Below, in pieces: positions 45,923 to 54,832 of a DNA stretch of 64,000 nt; position 1 is the first letter of the stretch, and the number at the start of each line of letters is the position of its first letter. The translations under genes were made by a program, and so were the position numbers. The notes beneath the pieces were generated by a model. The model ran no database searches, had not been told where the DNA came from, and saw only the letters and a list, made by a program, of their open reading frames with translations. Location: assembly GCA_022402445.1 (NCBI GenBank), contig JAKRSF010000006.1, forward strand, positions 584,540 to 648,539, read 5' to 3'. This DNA comes from Cyanobacteriota bacterium (GTDB taxonomy: Bacteria > Cyanobacteriota > Cyanobacteriia > CACIAM-69d).

Positions 45923-46027
45923 CTAGATCAGCTTGACGCCGCGCAGGATCAGGCGCATCACCACCGACAGCGCCAGCATCGCGGTGAGGGCAACGAAGTA
46001 GGTAATGGCACCAGAGGTGGTCATCAT
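45923..46027 (-). CDS. petL: PetL, cytochrome b6f subunit VI
   Basis: This is a 34-codon gene. The product MMTTSGAITYFVALTAMLAL has one transmembrane helix and ends RLILRGVKLI, the (I/V)KLI terminus of cyanobacterial PetL. PetL stabilises the cytochrome b6f complex in the thylakoid membrane. AGGAG lies 11 bases before the first of two adjacent ATG codons (46027 and 46024). It stands alone between an HAD gene on the same strand and aroB on the opposite strand. The call rests on length, topology and C-terminus, not on alignment. Confidence 0.75.
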   Translation of the reverse strand: MMTTSGAITYFVALTAMLALSVVMRLILRGVKLI

Positions 46028-46200
46028 AGGGCGTTCAACTCCTGTAGGGGATGGTTAGGGGTGAATGTTAAAGGGGCTTTGAGGCCCAGCTTGTCTCCCT
46101 ATTCAATCATTCTCCCGGCGATGGGGGCCATGCTGCGCGCTAAAATACGGGCCGCGTCCCTGCCCTGCTGCTGTTCCTCAATCATTTCTCCCCGGTGCCC

Positions 46201-47313
46201 ATGGCTGATCTGGTTGCTGATCTGATTCCCGTTGCCCTGCCCCAAAATCCCTATGAGATCGCGATCGCGGCGGGGCTGCTCGATGATCTGGGGCCACAGT
46301 TGCGCGATCGCGCGGGGCTGAAGAACCGGCGGCTGTTGGTGGTGTCAAATCCGCTGATCTTTAAGCACTACGGCGATCGCGCGATCGCCTCCCTGACGGC
46401 GGCGGGCTATGACGTGGCCCGGTGCATCCTCCCGGCGGGGGAACGCTACAAAACCCCGCGATCGATCCAAAAAATCCATGACGCGGCCCTCGACCATCGC
46501 CTGGAACGGGGCTCCGCGATCGTGGCGATCGGCGGCGGCGTCATTGGCGACATGGCCGGATTCGCGGCGGCCACCTGGCTGCGGGGCATCGGCGTCGTCC
46601 AGGTGCCCACTTCTTTGCTAGCCATGGTTGATGCCGCGATCGGGGGCAAAACCGGCGTCAACCACCCGCGCGGCAAAAACCTCATCGGCGCATTCCACCA
46701 GCCCAAACGGGTGCTGATCGATCCGACGGTCCTCAAAACCCTGCCCGTGCGGGAACTGCGGGCCGGCATGGCGGAAGTCATTAAATACGGCGTGATCTGG
46801 GATGCGGCCCTGTTTGAACAGCTAGAAGCGGCCCCCCGCCTCGATCGCTATGGGGACATCGCCCCCCTGTTGCAGGACATTTTGAGATGCTCCTGCCAAG
46901 CCAAGGCGGAGGTGGTGGCCCAGGACGAAAAGGAAGCGGGCCTGCGGGCGATTTTGAACTACGGCCACACCATCGCCCACGCGGTCGAAAGTTTGACGGG
47001 CTACCGGTCGGTGAACCACGGGGAAGCCGTCGCGATCGGCATGGTGGCCGCCGGGGCGATCGCCACCGCCCTGAACCTGTGGGAGCCGAGTTGTGAAGCG
47101 CGCCAGCGGGCCTTGATTGAAAAAACCGCCCTCCCCGTCGCCCTGCCGCCCGGTCTGGCGATCGCGGACATCCTCGACAGTTTGCAGCTCGATAAAAAAG
47201 TCAAAGACGGCCAAGTGCAATTCATCCTCCCCACCGCCATCGGCCAGGTGGAAATCCGCGATCGCGTCCCCACCGACGTATTGCGCCAAATCCTCACAGC
47301 GATGCAGCCTTAG
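46201..47313 (+). CDS. aroB: 3-dehydroquinate synthase
   Basis: AroB converts DAHP to 3-dehydroquinate, the second step of the shikimate pathway. The 370-residue protein has the NAD+-binding segment [19 protein letters not shown], the Lys/Asn active-site stretch [21 protein letters not shown], the metal ligand E of [13 protein letters not shown] and the two histidines in [12 protein letters not shown] and [12 protein letters not shown]. All catalytic features are intact. A GTG two codons upstream (46195) is an alternative start. It is divergent from petL and followed at 140 bases by the WecA-type gene. Confidence 0.97.
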   Translation: MADLVADLIPVALPQNPYEIAIAAGLLDDLGPQLRDRAGLKNRRLLVVSNPLIFKHYGDRAIASLTAAGYDVARCILPAGERYKTPRSIQKIHDAALDHRLERGSAIVAIGGGVIGDMAGFAAATWLRGIGVVQVPTSLLAMVDAAIGGKTGVNHPRGKNLIGAFHQPKRVLIDPTVLKTLPVRELRAGMAEVIKYGVIWDAALFEQLEAAPRLDRYGDIAPLLQDILRCSCQAKAEVVAQDEKEAGLRAILNYGHTIAHAVESLTGYRSVNHGEAVAIGMVAAGAIATALNLWEPSCEARQRALIEKTALPVALPPGLAIADILDSLQLDKKVKDGQVQFILPTAIGQVEIRDRVPTDVLRQILTAMQP

Positions 47314-47453
47314 GACTGCCCCCCGTCCAATACCCAATAAATACCCATAAGTTGGTCTTGGCCCCCGCGATCGGTCCCCAGGTAGATGTAGTAGACTCTG
47401 GCTGACAGCTTCTTGATCGAATTCCTTCACAATTCCCCCGTCACGTCAGCCCC

Positions 47454-48506
47454 ATGGGTCCACACCTCTATCACCTCATCGCCTTCATGGCCGCCTCCCT
47501 CGTGGTCATGTGGACAACCCCCATGGTGCGGACGGTGGGCCTCAAGAGTGGCCGCGTCGATCTGCCCGGTGGCCGCAAGGTCCACGATCGCCCCATGGTG
47601 CGGCTGGGGGGCGTCTCGATTTTCTGCGGCACCGTGCTGGCCCTGGTGCTGGTGTGGTGGCTCGGGGGCTTTGGCATTTTGCCCCTCCAGGAAGAACGGG
47701 GCGTCTGGGGCGTTGCCCTGGGGGGATTAGCGTTCTTCGCCATTGGCCTAACGGACGATCTGCTGGGCCTGTCGCCCTTTTCGCGCCTGGTGATGCAGGT
47801 GGCCGTCGCGACGGTGTGCTGGCATGTGGGGGTGAGCATTGATTTTCTGACGGTGCCGGGGATTGGCCTGGTGCAGTTGGGCCTGCTGAGCCTGCCGGTG
47901 ACGGTGATCTGGCTGGTGGGCATGGTCAATGCCATCAACTGGATCGATGGCCTCGATGGGCTGGCGGCGGGGGTGTCGGGCATTTCCGCATCGGTGATGC
48001 TGTTCGTTTGTATCTTCATGGGCCAACCGGCGGCGGGGCTGATTGCGGCGGCGCTGGCGGGGGCGGCGCTGGGATTTTTGCGCTACAACTTCAATCCGGC
48101 CCAGATTTTCATGGGGGACGGCGGCTCCTATTTCATGGGGTTCACCCTGGCGGGGGTCGGCGCGATCGGCATGGTGAAGACGACGGCGATCACGTCGGTG
48201 CTGCTGCCCTACATCATCTTGGCGGTGCCGCTGCTGGATATGTCGGCGGTGATTCTGCGGCGTTTGATGGATGGCCAGTCGCCGTTCCGGGCCGATAAGC
48301 GCCATTTGCACCATCGTTTACTAAATGCGGGCCTGTCCCATCGGCTGGCGGTGCTGTTTATCTATGCCCTGACCCTGTGGGTGGGGTCGATTGGGCTGGC
48401 GTTTTCGGGGATTCCTAGCGGTGGTGCGTTTGCCCTGGGGGCGACGGGGCTGCTGAGCTATACGAGTTGGCAGGTGTGGCGGCAGGCGCGTACGTCGTCG
48501 TCCTAG
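47454..48506 (+). CDS. WecA/TagO-type polyprenyl-phosphate sugar-1-phosphate transferase
   Basis: This 350-residue integral membrane enzyme belongs to the MraY/WecA/TagO family and starts cell-envelope glycan synthesis by moving a HexNAc-1-phosphate onto undecaprenyl phosphate. It has about ten hydrophobic helices. Diagnostic cytoplasmic motifs are GGRKVHDRPMVRLGG, the Mg2+ site LTDDLLGL, NAINWIDGLDGLAAG, YNFNPAQIFMGDGGSYFMG and the C-terminal RADKRHLHHRLL histidine cluster that marks WecA-type over MraY. The donor sugar is not deducible. It lies before the GUN4 gene. Confidence 0.93.
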   Translation: MGPHLYHLIAFMAASLVVMWTTPMVRTVGLKSGRVDLPGGRKVHDRPMVRLGGVSIFCGTVLALVLVWWLGGFGILPLQEERGVWGVALGGLAFFAIGLTDDLLGLSPFSRLVMQVAVATVCWHVGVSIDFLTVPGIGLVQLGLLSLPVTVIWLVGMVNAINWIDGLDGLAAGVSGISASVMLFVCIFMGQPAAGLIAAALAGAALGFLRYNFNPAQIFMGDGGSYFMGFTLAGVGAIGMVKTTAITSVLLPYIILAVPLLDMSAVILRRLMDGQSPFRADKRHLHHRLLNAGLSHRLAVLFIYALTLWVGSIGLAFSGIPSGGAFALGATGLLSYTSWQVWRQARTSSS

Positions 48507-48554
48507 GTTGTTGTCCTAAACGTGGTTGGGCAGGGGCTCTCGGTGGCGGATCCA

Positions 48555-49382
48555 ATGGGACAGTTGAGCGCCTTGTGGTTTGTGAGTGGCCTGACCTGCG
48601 GGGCGCTGGGGATGTTGGTGTACTGTTCGGGGCGGCGCGATCGCGGCCCAGCCCAGACCATCCAGCGGCAGGTGCAGGAGACCCTAGAGCGCTTCGAGGC
48701 CCATTGGGATGCGCGGCTGACGGCAGAAATTCAGACCCAAATTCAGGCGCAGCTTCAGGAGTGGCGGTCGGAGTCGGGCCAGTGGCATCAGGCGACCTAC
48801 GACGCGATCGCGGCCCTGAGCGCCCAATTAACCGAGCCAACCACTTTAGCGGCCCCGCCGCCCCCTGAACCAGAGCCCACCTCAGAAACCCTGCCGATCG
48901 ATCCGCTGGCCTCCGACGCGGCCATTGACTACCGGCCCCTCAACGACGCCTTGGGCCAACGCCACTGGAAAGCCGCCGATGAAGAAACCCGGCGCTGTTT
49001 GGTGCTGGCGGCGGGGCGGGGCGATCGCGGCTGGCTGTCCCTCGAAGATTGGGCCAGGATTCCCGCGACGGATCTGCGGACCATCGACCACCTCTGGCGC
49101 TACTGGAGCGATGATCGCTATGGCCTGTGGCCCCAATGGCACCTGTGGCAAACCTGCGGCGGCGACTATGGCACCTTCTGCGATCGCAACGGCTGGCGGC
49201 GCGACGGGGAAGCGTGGCTCGACTACGAAGACCTGTGGTTCTCCAGCGACGGGGCGATCGGCCATTTACCCACCGCCGTCTGGCATAAACGCGCCTGCTA
49301 TGGCATCGGGGCCGACTCCGCCGGGCGATCGCTCGAAGCCCTGCTCTACGCCTACGGAGCCGCGATCGGTGTCTTGAATTAG
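48555..49382 (+). CDS. Membrane-anchored GUN4-domain protein
   Basis: From the ATG at 48555 the protein has 275 residues; a GTG at 48522 is an alternative. It begins with one hydrophobic helix (LWFVSGLTCGALGMLVYCSG), then a coiled region (ETLERFEAHWDARLTAEIQT) and a Pro-rich hinge. The GUN4 domain (about 135-275) has YRPLNDALGQRHWKAADEET, GWLSLEDWARIPATDLRTID, LWRYWSDDRYGLWPQWHLW and a C-terminal RRDGEAWLDYEDLWFS. GUN4 binds porphyrins and stimulates Mg-chelatase. The genuine GUN4 is soluble; anchored paralogues in cyanobacteria are uncharacterised, so this may not be the chlorophyll-pathway copy. Confidence 0.85.
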   Translation: MGQLSALWFVSGLTCGALGMLVYCSGRRDRGPAQTIQRQVQETLERFEAHWDARLTAEIQTQIQAQLQEWRSESGQWHQATYDAIAALSAQLTEPTTLAAPPPPEPEPTSETLPIDPLASDAAIDYRPLNDALGQRHWKAADEETRRCLVLAAGRGDRGWLSLEDWARIPATDLRTIDHLWRYWSDDRYGLWPQWHLWQTCGGDYGTFCDRNGWRRDGEAWLDYEDLWFSSDGAIGHLPTAVWHKRACYGIGADSAGRSLEALLYAYGAAIGVLN

Positions 49383-49404
49383 AGTCTTGGGTTAGCGCCA
49401 AAAA

Positions 49405-50640
49405 TCAACGCATCGCCGCCATCCGCTTCATCCGCCGCGACAGCAGCCTCAACACCGCCACCCCAAACAGCGTACTCGCCGCCAGCCCCAGCCAATAGAC
49501 CCGCACCGTCCCATCCGACTGATCCAGCGCCAGCCCCCCCAACGGCGGCCCAACCGTGTAGCCCACCGCCCAGCACAGGGAATTAATCGACAGGTACGTC
49601 CCCCGCAACGACTCCGGCGCAATATCCGCCACCAACGATGACCCCGCCGGGGTGTAGGTCGCCATGCCCAGCGACAAAATCCCCAGCGCCGCGATCGCCC
49701 AGCCCATGGCAGTCGGCGCATTTTGCGGTTGGCCCGTCCACCACAGGCCCACAAACCCCACTGCAAATAGCCCACTCGCCAGCGTCAGGGCCTGGGTATG
49801 GCTCAGGGGCCGCAGCAGCCGCGCCACCGGCAGTTGGGTCACAATCACCACCACAATGTGCCAGGTGAACAGGATACTAATCTCCCGCTCCGCGATCGGA
49901 TAGGCCGCACTGCCCGCCACATTGCGCAAATAGAGCGGCATCGTCGAATCCAGTTGCGACATATAGACCGTGAAGGCCGTATTGACCACCGCGAATACCT
50001 GCAAAACCGGATCCGCGATCGCCCGCCCCCAGCCCGCCAACCGTCCCTGACCCTCCGGCGCTGGCGGCACCGGCCGCTCCTTCACCGCGAAATACAGCAC
50101 CGCCCCAAACACCACAAACGACACCCCATCAAACACAAACAGCCAGCGATAGCCCCCCGTCTGGGCCACCACAATGCCCCCCAGCACCACCCCAATCCCC
50201 AGCCCCAGGGCATCCGAGAGGCGCGTCAGGGCATAGGCATCGCGCCGGTGGTCCGCCGGGGTCACATCCGCCACCAGCGCCTCCATGGCCGGCCAATAGA
50301 ACCCAATCCCCAACCCCATCAAGGCATTGCCCACAATCAGCAGGGGCAGACCCTGGGCCGAAAACAGAAAAATGTCCGCGATCGCGGAAAAGGCCGCCGA
50401 CAGCAGCAGGGTTTTGCGGCGACCCCACCGGGGCGAATCCGCCATCGATCCACTGAGAATCCGGCCCCCGATGCCCGCCACCTGGCCCAGCCCCACGGCA
50501 ACCCCCATCGCCGTCGCCGACACCCCCACCTCATTGACAAAATAAATTGCCGCATAGAACAGCACGAAGCCGGTGCCCAGTTGCAGCAGCACCCGCCCCA
50601 ATACCAAAATCCAAACAACGGGCTGAAATGACGGCAGCAC
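49405..50640 (-). CDS. MFS transporter
   Basis: This 411-residue protein has about twelve hydrophobic helices and belongs to the major facilitator superfamily. The GTG at 50640 (LPSFQPVVWILVLGRVLLQ) is preferred because TAGGA lies six bases before it and the further open frame has no membrane character. The loop 2-3 motif is GSMADSPRWGRRKTLLLS, the usual GxxxDRxGRR form. It resembles drug/H+ antiporters of the MdtH/YceL type, but the substrate is unknown. The C-terminus ends LLSRRMKRMAAMR. It converges with the GUN4 gene. Confidence 0.88.
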   Translation of the reverse strand: MLPSFQPVVWILVLGRVLLQLGTGFVLFYAAIYFVNEVGVSATAMGVAVGLGQVAGIGGRILSGSMADSPRWGRRKTLLLSAAFSAIADIFLFSAQGLPLLIVGNALMGLGIGFYWPAMEALVADVTPADHRRDAYALTRLSDALGLGIGVVLGGIVVAQTGGYRWLFVFDGVSFVVFGAVLYFAVKERPVPPAPEGQGRLAGWGRAIADPVLQVFAVVNTAFTVYMSQLDSTMPLYLRNVAGSAAYPIAEREISILFTWHIVVVIVTQLPVARLLRPLSHTQALTLASGLFAVGFVGLWWTGQPQNAPTAMGWAIAALGILSLGMATYTPAGSSLVADIAPESLRGTYLSINSLCWAVGYTVGPPLGGLALDQSDGTVRVYWLGLAASTLFGVAVLRLLSRRMKRMAAMR

Positions 50641-50781
50641 GACGGTTCCTATCCTCGGGAGCGCAGATCTGCCATCATAGCCGCCCGCCGCGATCGCGTC
50701 GTTCCGCCCGACCCTCCATGACGGGCCGCAGAACCTTGAGTGAGATTCCCGCAAAAACTTCAGCGGCGGGCCATCTCCCCC

Positions 50782-51558
50782 CTAGCGACAGCCCTGCTGG
50801 GAGGGGTGCCCATCGGGCAGGATTGCGCCGCAGAGGTTGGCCCCCTTGAGGTTAGCCCCGTCGAGGCTCGCGCCGCTGAGGTTGGCCGATCGCAGGTCCG
50901 CATTTTGCAGATTGGTTTGGTTGAGGTTGGCGTCCCGCAGGTCGGCGTAGGTGAGATTGATGCCCTGGAGGTTACTGCCCCGCAGGTCGGCGCGGGCGAG
51001 GCTGCTGTCGCGCAGGTCGGCGTTTTGCAGTTGGCTGGTTTGCAGCAGCGCCCCTTGGAAATTTGCGCCGATCGCGACGGCCTTTTGCAAATCCGCTGAG
51101 AGGAGATGGCTGCCGCTGAAGTTAGCCCCGCTCAGGTCCGCTTCCGTGAGGCTGGCGCTATCGAGGGTGGCATTTTTGAGATTGGCCCCGATTAGGTAGG
51201 CGCGATCGAGGCGGCTGTGGGGTAGGTTTGCCCCATCGAGCTGGGTGCCGATCAGGTAGGAGCCGGTGAGGGCGGCGTAGTCAATATTGATGCCGCTGAG
51301 GTTGGCATAGCTCAGGTCGCAGCGGGCACAGACGGCGCTACGGAAGAGGTGCTGGAGGTCACTGAGGCTTTCGGCGGCGGCGGCGGGGACGATCGCGCCC
51401 CAGAGGGTCAGGATGCCGCACAGGACCATCGCCACGAAGGAGATCCCCAGGCGCGATCGCGGGGGCCGTCCCTGGGGGCGATCGCAGCGGCGCAGGATAA
51501 ACGGCGGCAGGGGCAACGGGAGGGGGAAACGGATAGCCACGGGAGGAACTCGGGTCAC
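50782..51558 (-). CDS. Secreted pentapeptide-repeat protein
   Basis: This 258-residue protein carries an export signal (ISFVAMVLCGILTLWGAIVPAAAA) after a long basic leader; an ATG at 51429 would start just before it. The mature part begins LQHLFRSAVCARCDLSYANL, the Cys-x-x-Cys start seen in thylakoid-lumen or periplasmic pentapeptide proteins, then about 30 A(D/N)LxX repeats (LIGANLKNATLDSASLTEAD and so on) and ends ANLCGAILPDG. The repeats form a right-handed quadrilateral beta-helix. No enzymatic role is known for these proteins in cyanobacteria. Confidence 0.88.
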   Translation of the reverse strand: MTRVPPVAIRFPLPLPLPPFILRRCDRPQGRPPRSRLGISFVAMVLCGILTLWGAIVPAAAAESLSDLQHLFRSAVCARCDLSYANLSGINIDYAALTGSYLIGTQLDGANLPHSRLDRAYLIGANLKNATLDSASLTEADLSGANFSGSHLLSADLQKAVAIGANFQGALLQTSQLQNADLRDSSLARADLRGSNLQGINLTYADLRDANLNQTNLQNADLRSANLSGASLDGANLKGANLCGAILPDGHPSQQGCR

Positions 51559-51997
51559 GGGGGCAGCGGATCGCAGGGCGCGGGGGGCAGATGGAGCAGG
51601 ACTCCTTCCATCATGGTCTTACCTGAGGGGGAGCGCCGGTCCCTAGGGTCGATACAAATCGTCGCAACCCCACAGGCGGCACAGCAGGTAATGGACGGCG
51701 ACGGCGGGAATCAGGGAACCGAAAATCAAAACTTCAGCCATGGAAGGGGGGCGCGATCGCGATGGGAAGGGACAGGGGCGGCGGGCCATGGGACAACGCC
51801 GATGGAACCGTCCCCTAGGTTCAGGGGTAGGGCTGGGCTAGGCTCGCGCCCCTGTGCCACTTCTCTAGAATGCTGCTGAAGGCCGGAGAATGCGGCGATC
51901 GCGCGCCCCCCGCCCCCTGATCGTCATCGTGCTAAATCGCGATCGCGATCACCCCTTCCCGATTGCCCCGCCCCTTGGGCCGCCCCGCCCCGATCGC
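51559..51997. other. Intergenic region with one possible small ORF
   Basis: The gap between the pentapeptide gene and mntP contains only the 32-codon minus-strand ORF described separately. The remainder is GC-rich with HIP1 sites; no RNA gene, repeat or clear promoter was seen. Confidence 0.4.
51643..51741 (-). CDS. Possible small membrane peptide (32 aa)
   Basis: An ATG-started frame gives MAEVLIFGSLIPAVAVHYLL, a single hydrophobic helix, followed by CRLWGCDDLYRP. The size fits small thylakoid subunits but no known family is matched. No ribosome binding site is visible, which weakens the case. Confidence 0.3.
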   Translation of the reverse strand: MAEVLIFGSLIPAVAVHYLLCRLWGCDDLYRP

Positions 51998-52579
51998 CTA
52001 GCTAGCCGCCATCGGATCGAGCAAAATTTTGAAGCCAATCGCCACAAGGATCAGCCCCCCCGCGATCGTCGCTGGCCGCACCCACCGGCAGCCGATGCGC
52101 CGCCCCAACAGCATCGCCATCAAACACACCCCAAACGTCACCGCCCCAATCACCGTCGCCGCCGCCGCCAACCCCTGGCCCGTGGCCGCAATCCCCACCC
52201 CCGCCGCCAACGCATCCAGGCTCGTCGCGATCGCCATCAACCCCAATGCCGCCGTATCACCCGGATTGCAGCCCTCCGGCTCCCCTTCGCCACCCAGCAC
52301 ATCCCGCAGCATCTTGCCGCCGATCGCGCACAAAATCCCAAAGGCCAGCCAGCGATTCACCAGCAGCAGCAGCCCCCACCGGTCCGCCCCGCCCCGCAGA
52401 CCCACCCCCAACAGCCCCCCCAAAAGGGGCATCATCCCCTGAAAGCCCCCAAAAAAAAGCGCCACCTTCAGGGCCTTATTCAACCGCACATACTTAATTG
52501 AAAAACTGCTCGCCAAGGCCACCGCAAACGCATCGGCGGACAGGCCAAAGGACAGGGGTAAAAGGGTAGAAAGCTCCAT
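51998..52579 (-). CDS. mntP: MntP-family manganese efflux pump
   Basis: This 193-residue protein has six hydrophobic helices in two related halves. Each half has the family motif: PLSFGLSADAFAVALA in helix 1 and LMAIATSLDALAAGVG in helix 4, with the Asp residues that bind Mn2+. The loop between halves is acidic (GGEGEPEGCNPGD). MntP exports Mn2+ and guards against its toxicity. Expression in other bacteria is often under a yybP-ykoY riboswitch; I could not find one upstream. It lies leftward of a 470-base intergenic region. Confidence 0.9.
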   Translation of the reverse strand: MELSTLLPLSFGLSADAFAVALASSFSIKYVRLNKALKVALFFGGFQGMMPLLGGLLGVGLRGGADRWGLLLLVNRWLAFGILCAIGGKMLRDVLGGEGEPEGCNPGDTAALGLMAIATSLDALAAGVGIAATGQGLAAAATVIGAVTFGVCLMAMLLGRRIGCRWVRPATIAGGLILVAIGFKILLDPMAAS

Positions 52580-53049
52580 GGGAACCAGGGTAAAGAACGG
52601 GGTTAGGGGAGGATTGGATCCGCTGCCCTGAGGGGAATTTCGGCGGATAATTTCACCCTACCAAAGAAATATTTATTTTTGTTTCACGATCACTTCATAG
52701 TTGCCAATCTGTGAAATTTTCCCACGAGCCGCCCGGTGTCGCTCCCCCCTGCCCTGCCCACGCGATCGGGGCAAGTTGCCCTGCGGGGCGATCGCGCGGG
52801 GGAGCCCAAAACCTCTATCCCACGGGATCCGGGGAGCTGTCGCGGGGGCCGGAGACAGCCCTGGGGTGGCCCTAGATCGCAGGAAAAACCAGAGATTGAT
52901 CATGTGCCGCGCGATCGCACCCCCCCACCGACGGCCCCATCCGGCAGAATTTTCACCGGCATTCTTCCCTAAGAAATGTAATAATTGGTTGACGTTTGGC
53001 AACTCCCCTTCGCCGATCCCGCCCCCAACCTAACTAGCCCCTAAATCCC
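52580..53049. other. Divergent intergenic region between mntP and a small ORF
   Basis: About 470 bases without a supported gene. An AT-rich stretch at 52640-52730 probably holds the mntP promoter and another at 52960-53000 may serve the small gene at 53050. A GCTGTC/GACAGC inverted repeat with a GC-rich loop lies near 52830-52860. No recognisable RNA was found. Confidence 0.4.
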
Positions 53050-53184
53050 ATGGAACCAAATTCATTTTTGGAGCGTTTCTTGGTCGATGGCCTTTTTATT
53101 GGCTTTGCATCCGTGCTGCTATTGGGCGCATTTTTGACCATGTTCAATGGAGCCCTCACCCGCTTTCGGGATGGCTCCAAGTAG
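53050..53184 (+). CDS. Small single-pass membrane protein (44 aa)
   Basis: An ATG-started frame encodes MEPNSFLERFLVDGLFIGFA, a transmembrane helix continuing through SVLLLGAFLTMFNGA, and a basic tail LTRFRDGSK. The orderly N-out hydrophobic basic-tail layout and AT-richer codons suggest a real gene, similar in size to small photosystem or NDH subunits, but none is matched. No strong ribosome binding site precedes it. It converges with the gene at 53212. Confidence 0.5.
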   Translation: MEPNSFLERFLVDGLFIGFASVLLLGAFLTMFNGALTRFRDGSK

Positions 53185-53211
53185 GGCATCGTTTCCTGGC
53201 GGCTCTGTTCC

Positions 53212-53442
53212 CTAGGGCCAACCTTCGAGCGATCGCAACTGTTCATGGGCCGCTGCCGTCGCCGCGATCGCCACGGACACAAATAACTCCCACTCGCCCG
53301 TCCGTTCAAACCGCGATCGCATCCGGCGGTTCCAGCGAAACTGTTGCCAATGATCCCCCCGTTCCGGCACCTGCCCATCCAGATCACAGTAGCTCTGCAC
53401 CCGAGCGGCAGCGGCCCCGAGCAAAGTATAGGAAAACGCCAT
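53212..53442 (-). CDS. Small hypothetical protein (76 aa)
   Basis: This 76-residue protein has no recognised domain. It begins MAFSYTLLGAAAARVQSYCD, with a central basic, aromatic section (HWQQFRWNRRMRSRFERTG) and a C-terminal helix WELFVSVAIAATAAAHEQL. It is probably cytosolic. Codon use is like its neighbours and the upstream gap on the minus strand is AT-rich, which supports a real gene. Confidence 0.6.
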   Translation of the reverse strand: MAFSYTLLGAAAARVQSYCDLDGQVPERGDHWQQFRWNRRMRSRFERTGEWELFVSVAIAATAAAHEQLRSLEGWP

Positions 53443-53784
53443 TGTCGCCTCAGTGAATACGGTTTAAATCCCGTTTTTCCGAAAAAATTTATGGACCCTT
53501 AACGGCCCCCCTGCGGAAACCCTAGACATGGCCCGTAGAACTAGGCAGTCCGGATCACACCAGGGATCGGGCCAGGGGCCATCTTCCCCAGCCCACGGGG
53601 AGTTCGCCCCGCGCCATCGTGGATCGTTGGCCTGTCCCTAGGCCATGCTGGATCTAGCGAACCGGGCGGTCCCCGTCCCGAGGGGATAACCGGCGATCCC
53701 ACGGGTAATCCAGAGGGTATGTCCCCATATCCAGTCCCCGCGTTCCACGGCTTTACCTTAGCGTCTAGCGTCCATCTCCAGCCC

Positions 53785-54819
53785 ATGACACCCGAGCGCT
53801 CCCTCTCCTCCTCTCCTCCTGCGGTGGCTGCCTGTCCGCCCCCGGAGGCCCTGTCGCCCCCCCAGCCGCCCCCGGCCCTGCGGCCGTTCACCAGTTTTGA
53901 GGAGGCGGCCCAGATGGCGTTGGCGCTGTTGCATGAGCGGCTGGGGTTTCAGCTTTGGATGGTGGCCCGCACGGAGGGGGAGGATTGGATTGTGCTCCAG
54001 GCCCATGACCATGGCTACGGCATCCAAGGGGGACAGGCGCTCCCCTGGGGTGATTCGATCTGTGCGCGGATGGTGGCGGGGCTCGGTCCCCAGATGGCTC
54101 CGTCGGTGCAGGAGGTGGAGGTCTATTGCCATGCGCCGATCATGGGGCGGTTGACCATTGGGGCCTATATTGGGGTGCCGATCCACCGGGCCGATGGCAG
54201 TTTTTTTGGGACGCTCTGCGCGATCGATCCGCTGCCCCAACCGCCAGAAATCCAGCGGGAGTTGGAGTTTGTACATCTGATGGCGCGGTTGCTGGTGACG
54301 GTCCTCGAACAGGAGCTGACGGCCCAGGCGCTGGCGCGGGAGTATGACCGGGCGCAATTGGAGTCGCAGACCGATGCGATGACGGGGCTCTATAACCGGC
54401 GCGGCTGGCTGCAACTGCTGGCGGCGGAGGAGGAGCGGTGTCGGCGCTATGGCAATGTGGCGGCGGCGATTTATGTGGATCTCGATAATCTCAAGGATGT
54501 GAACGATCGCGAGGGGCACGGGGCGGGCGATCGCTTGATCCAGGCGGCGGCGCTCCAGTTGTCGGCGACCCTGCGGCAGACGGATGTGATTGCGCGGCTG
54601 GGGGGGGATGAGTTTGCGGTGCTGTGCGTGGAGACGGATCTGATGGCGGTGCGGCAGTTGGTGGAGCGGCTGGAGGTGACCTTTGAGCACCACGGCATTG
54701 GGGCGTCCATTGGCTATGCGGTGCGTTTGCCGCCGGAGTCGTTGGCGGAGACGCTCCACCGGGCCGATTCGGCGATGTATACCCGCAAGCAGTATCGCAA
54801 GGGGCTGCTACGATCTTGA
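53785..54819 (+). CDS. GAF-GGDEF diguanylate cyclase
   Basis: This is a protein of about 344 residues from the ATG at 53785; an upstream ATG at 53719 is in frame. A Pro-rich leader is followed by a GAF domain (EEAAQMALALLHERLGFQLW to SFFGTLCAIDPLPQPP) with the YIGVPIHRADG core, a short coiled linker and a GGDEF domain. The cyclase site is RLGGDEFAVLCVE, with the RxxD inhibitory site (RQTD) five residues before and metal-site Asp in IYVDLDNLKDVND. No EAL domain follows. It should make c-di-GMP; the GAF ligand is unknown. The GAF domain lacks the Cys of typical cyanobacteriochromes in the expected place. Confidence 0.9.
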   Translation: MTPERSLSSSPPAVAACPPPEALSPPQPPPALRPFTSFEEAAQMALALLHERLGFQLWMVARTEGEDWIVLQAHDHGYGIQGGQALPWGDSICARMVAGLGPQMAPSVQEVEVYCHAPIMGRLTIGAYIGVPIHRADGSFFGTLCAIDPLPQPPEIQRELEFVHLMARLLVTVLEQELTAQALAREYDRAQLESQTDAMTGLYNRRGWLQLLAAEEERCRRYGNVAAAIYVDLDNLKDVNDREGHGAGDRLIQAAALQLSATLRQTDVIARLGGDEFAVLCVETDLMAVRQLVERLEVTFEHHGIGASIGYAVRLPPESLAETLHRADSAMYTRKQYRKGLLRS

Positions 54820-54832
54820 TCTCTTCGGCGGG

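Noticed and set aside
52580-52700. Possible yybP-ykoY (Mn2+) riboswitch upstream of mntP
   Set aside because: The conserved aptamer blocks are not found in the correct orientation on the minus strand.
52673-53033. Overlapping frames on both strands in the mntP upstream gap
   Set aside because: Both are Pro/Arg-rich with no start signal; typical of GC-rich non-coding DNA.
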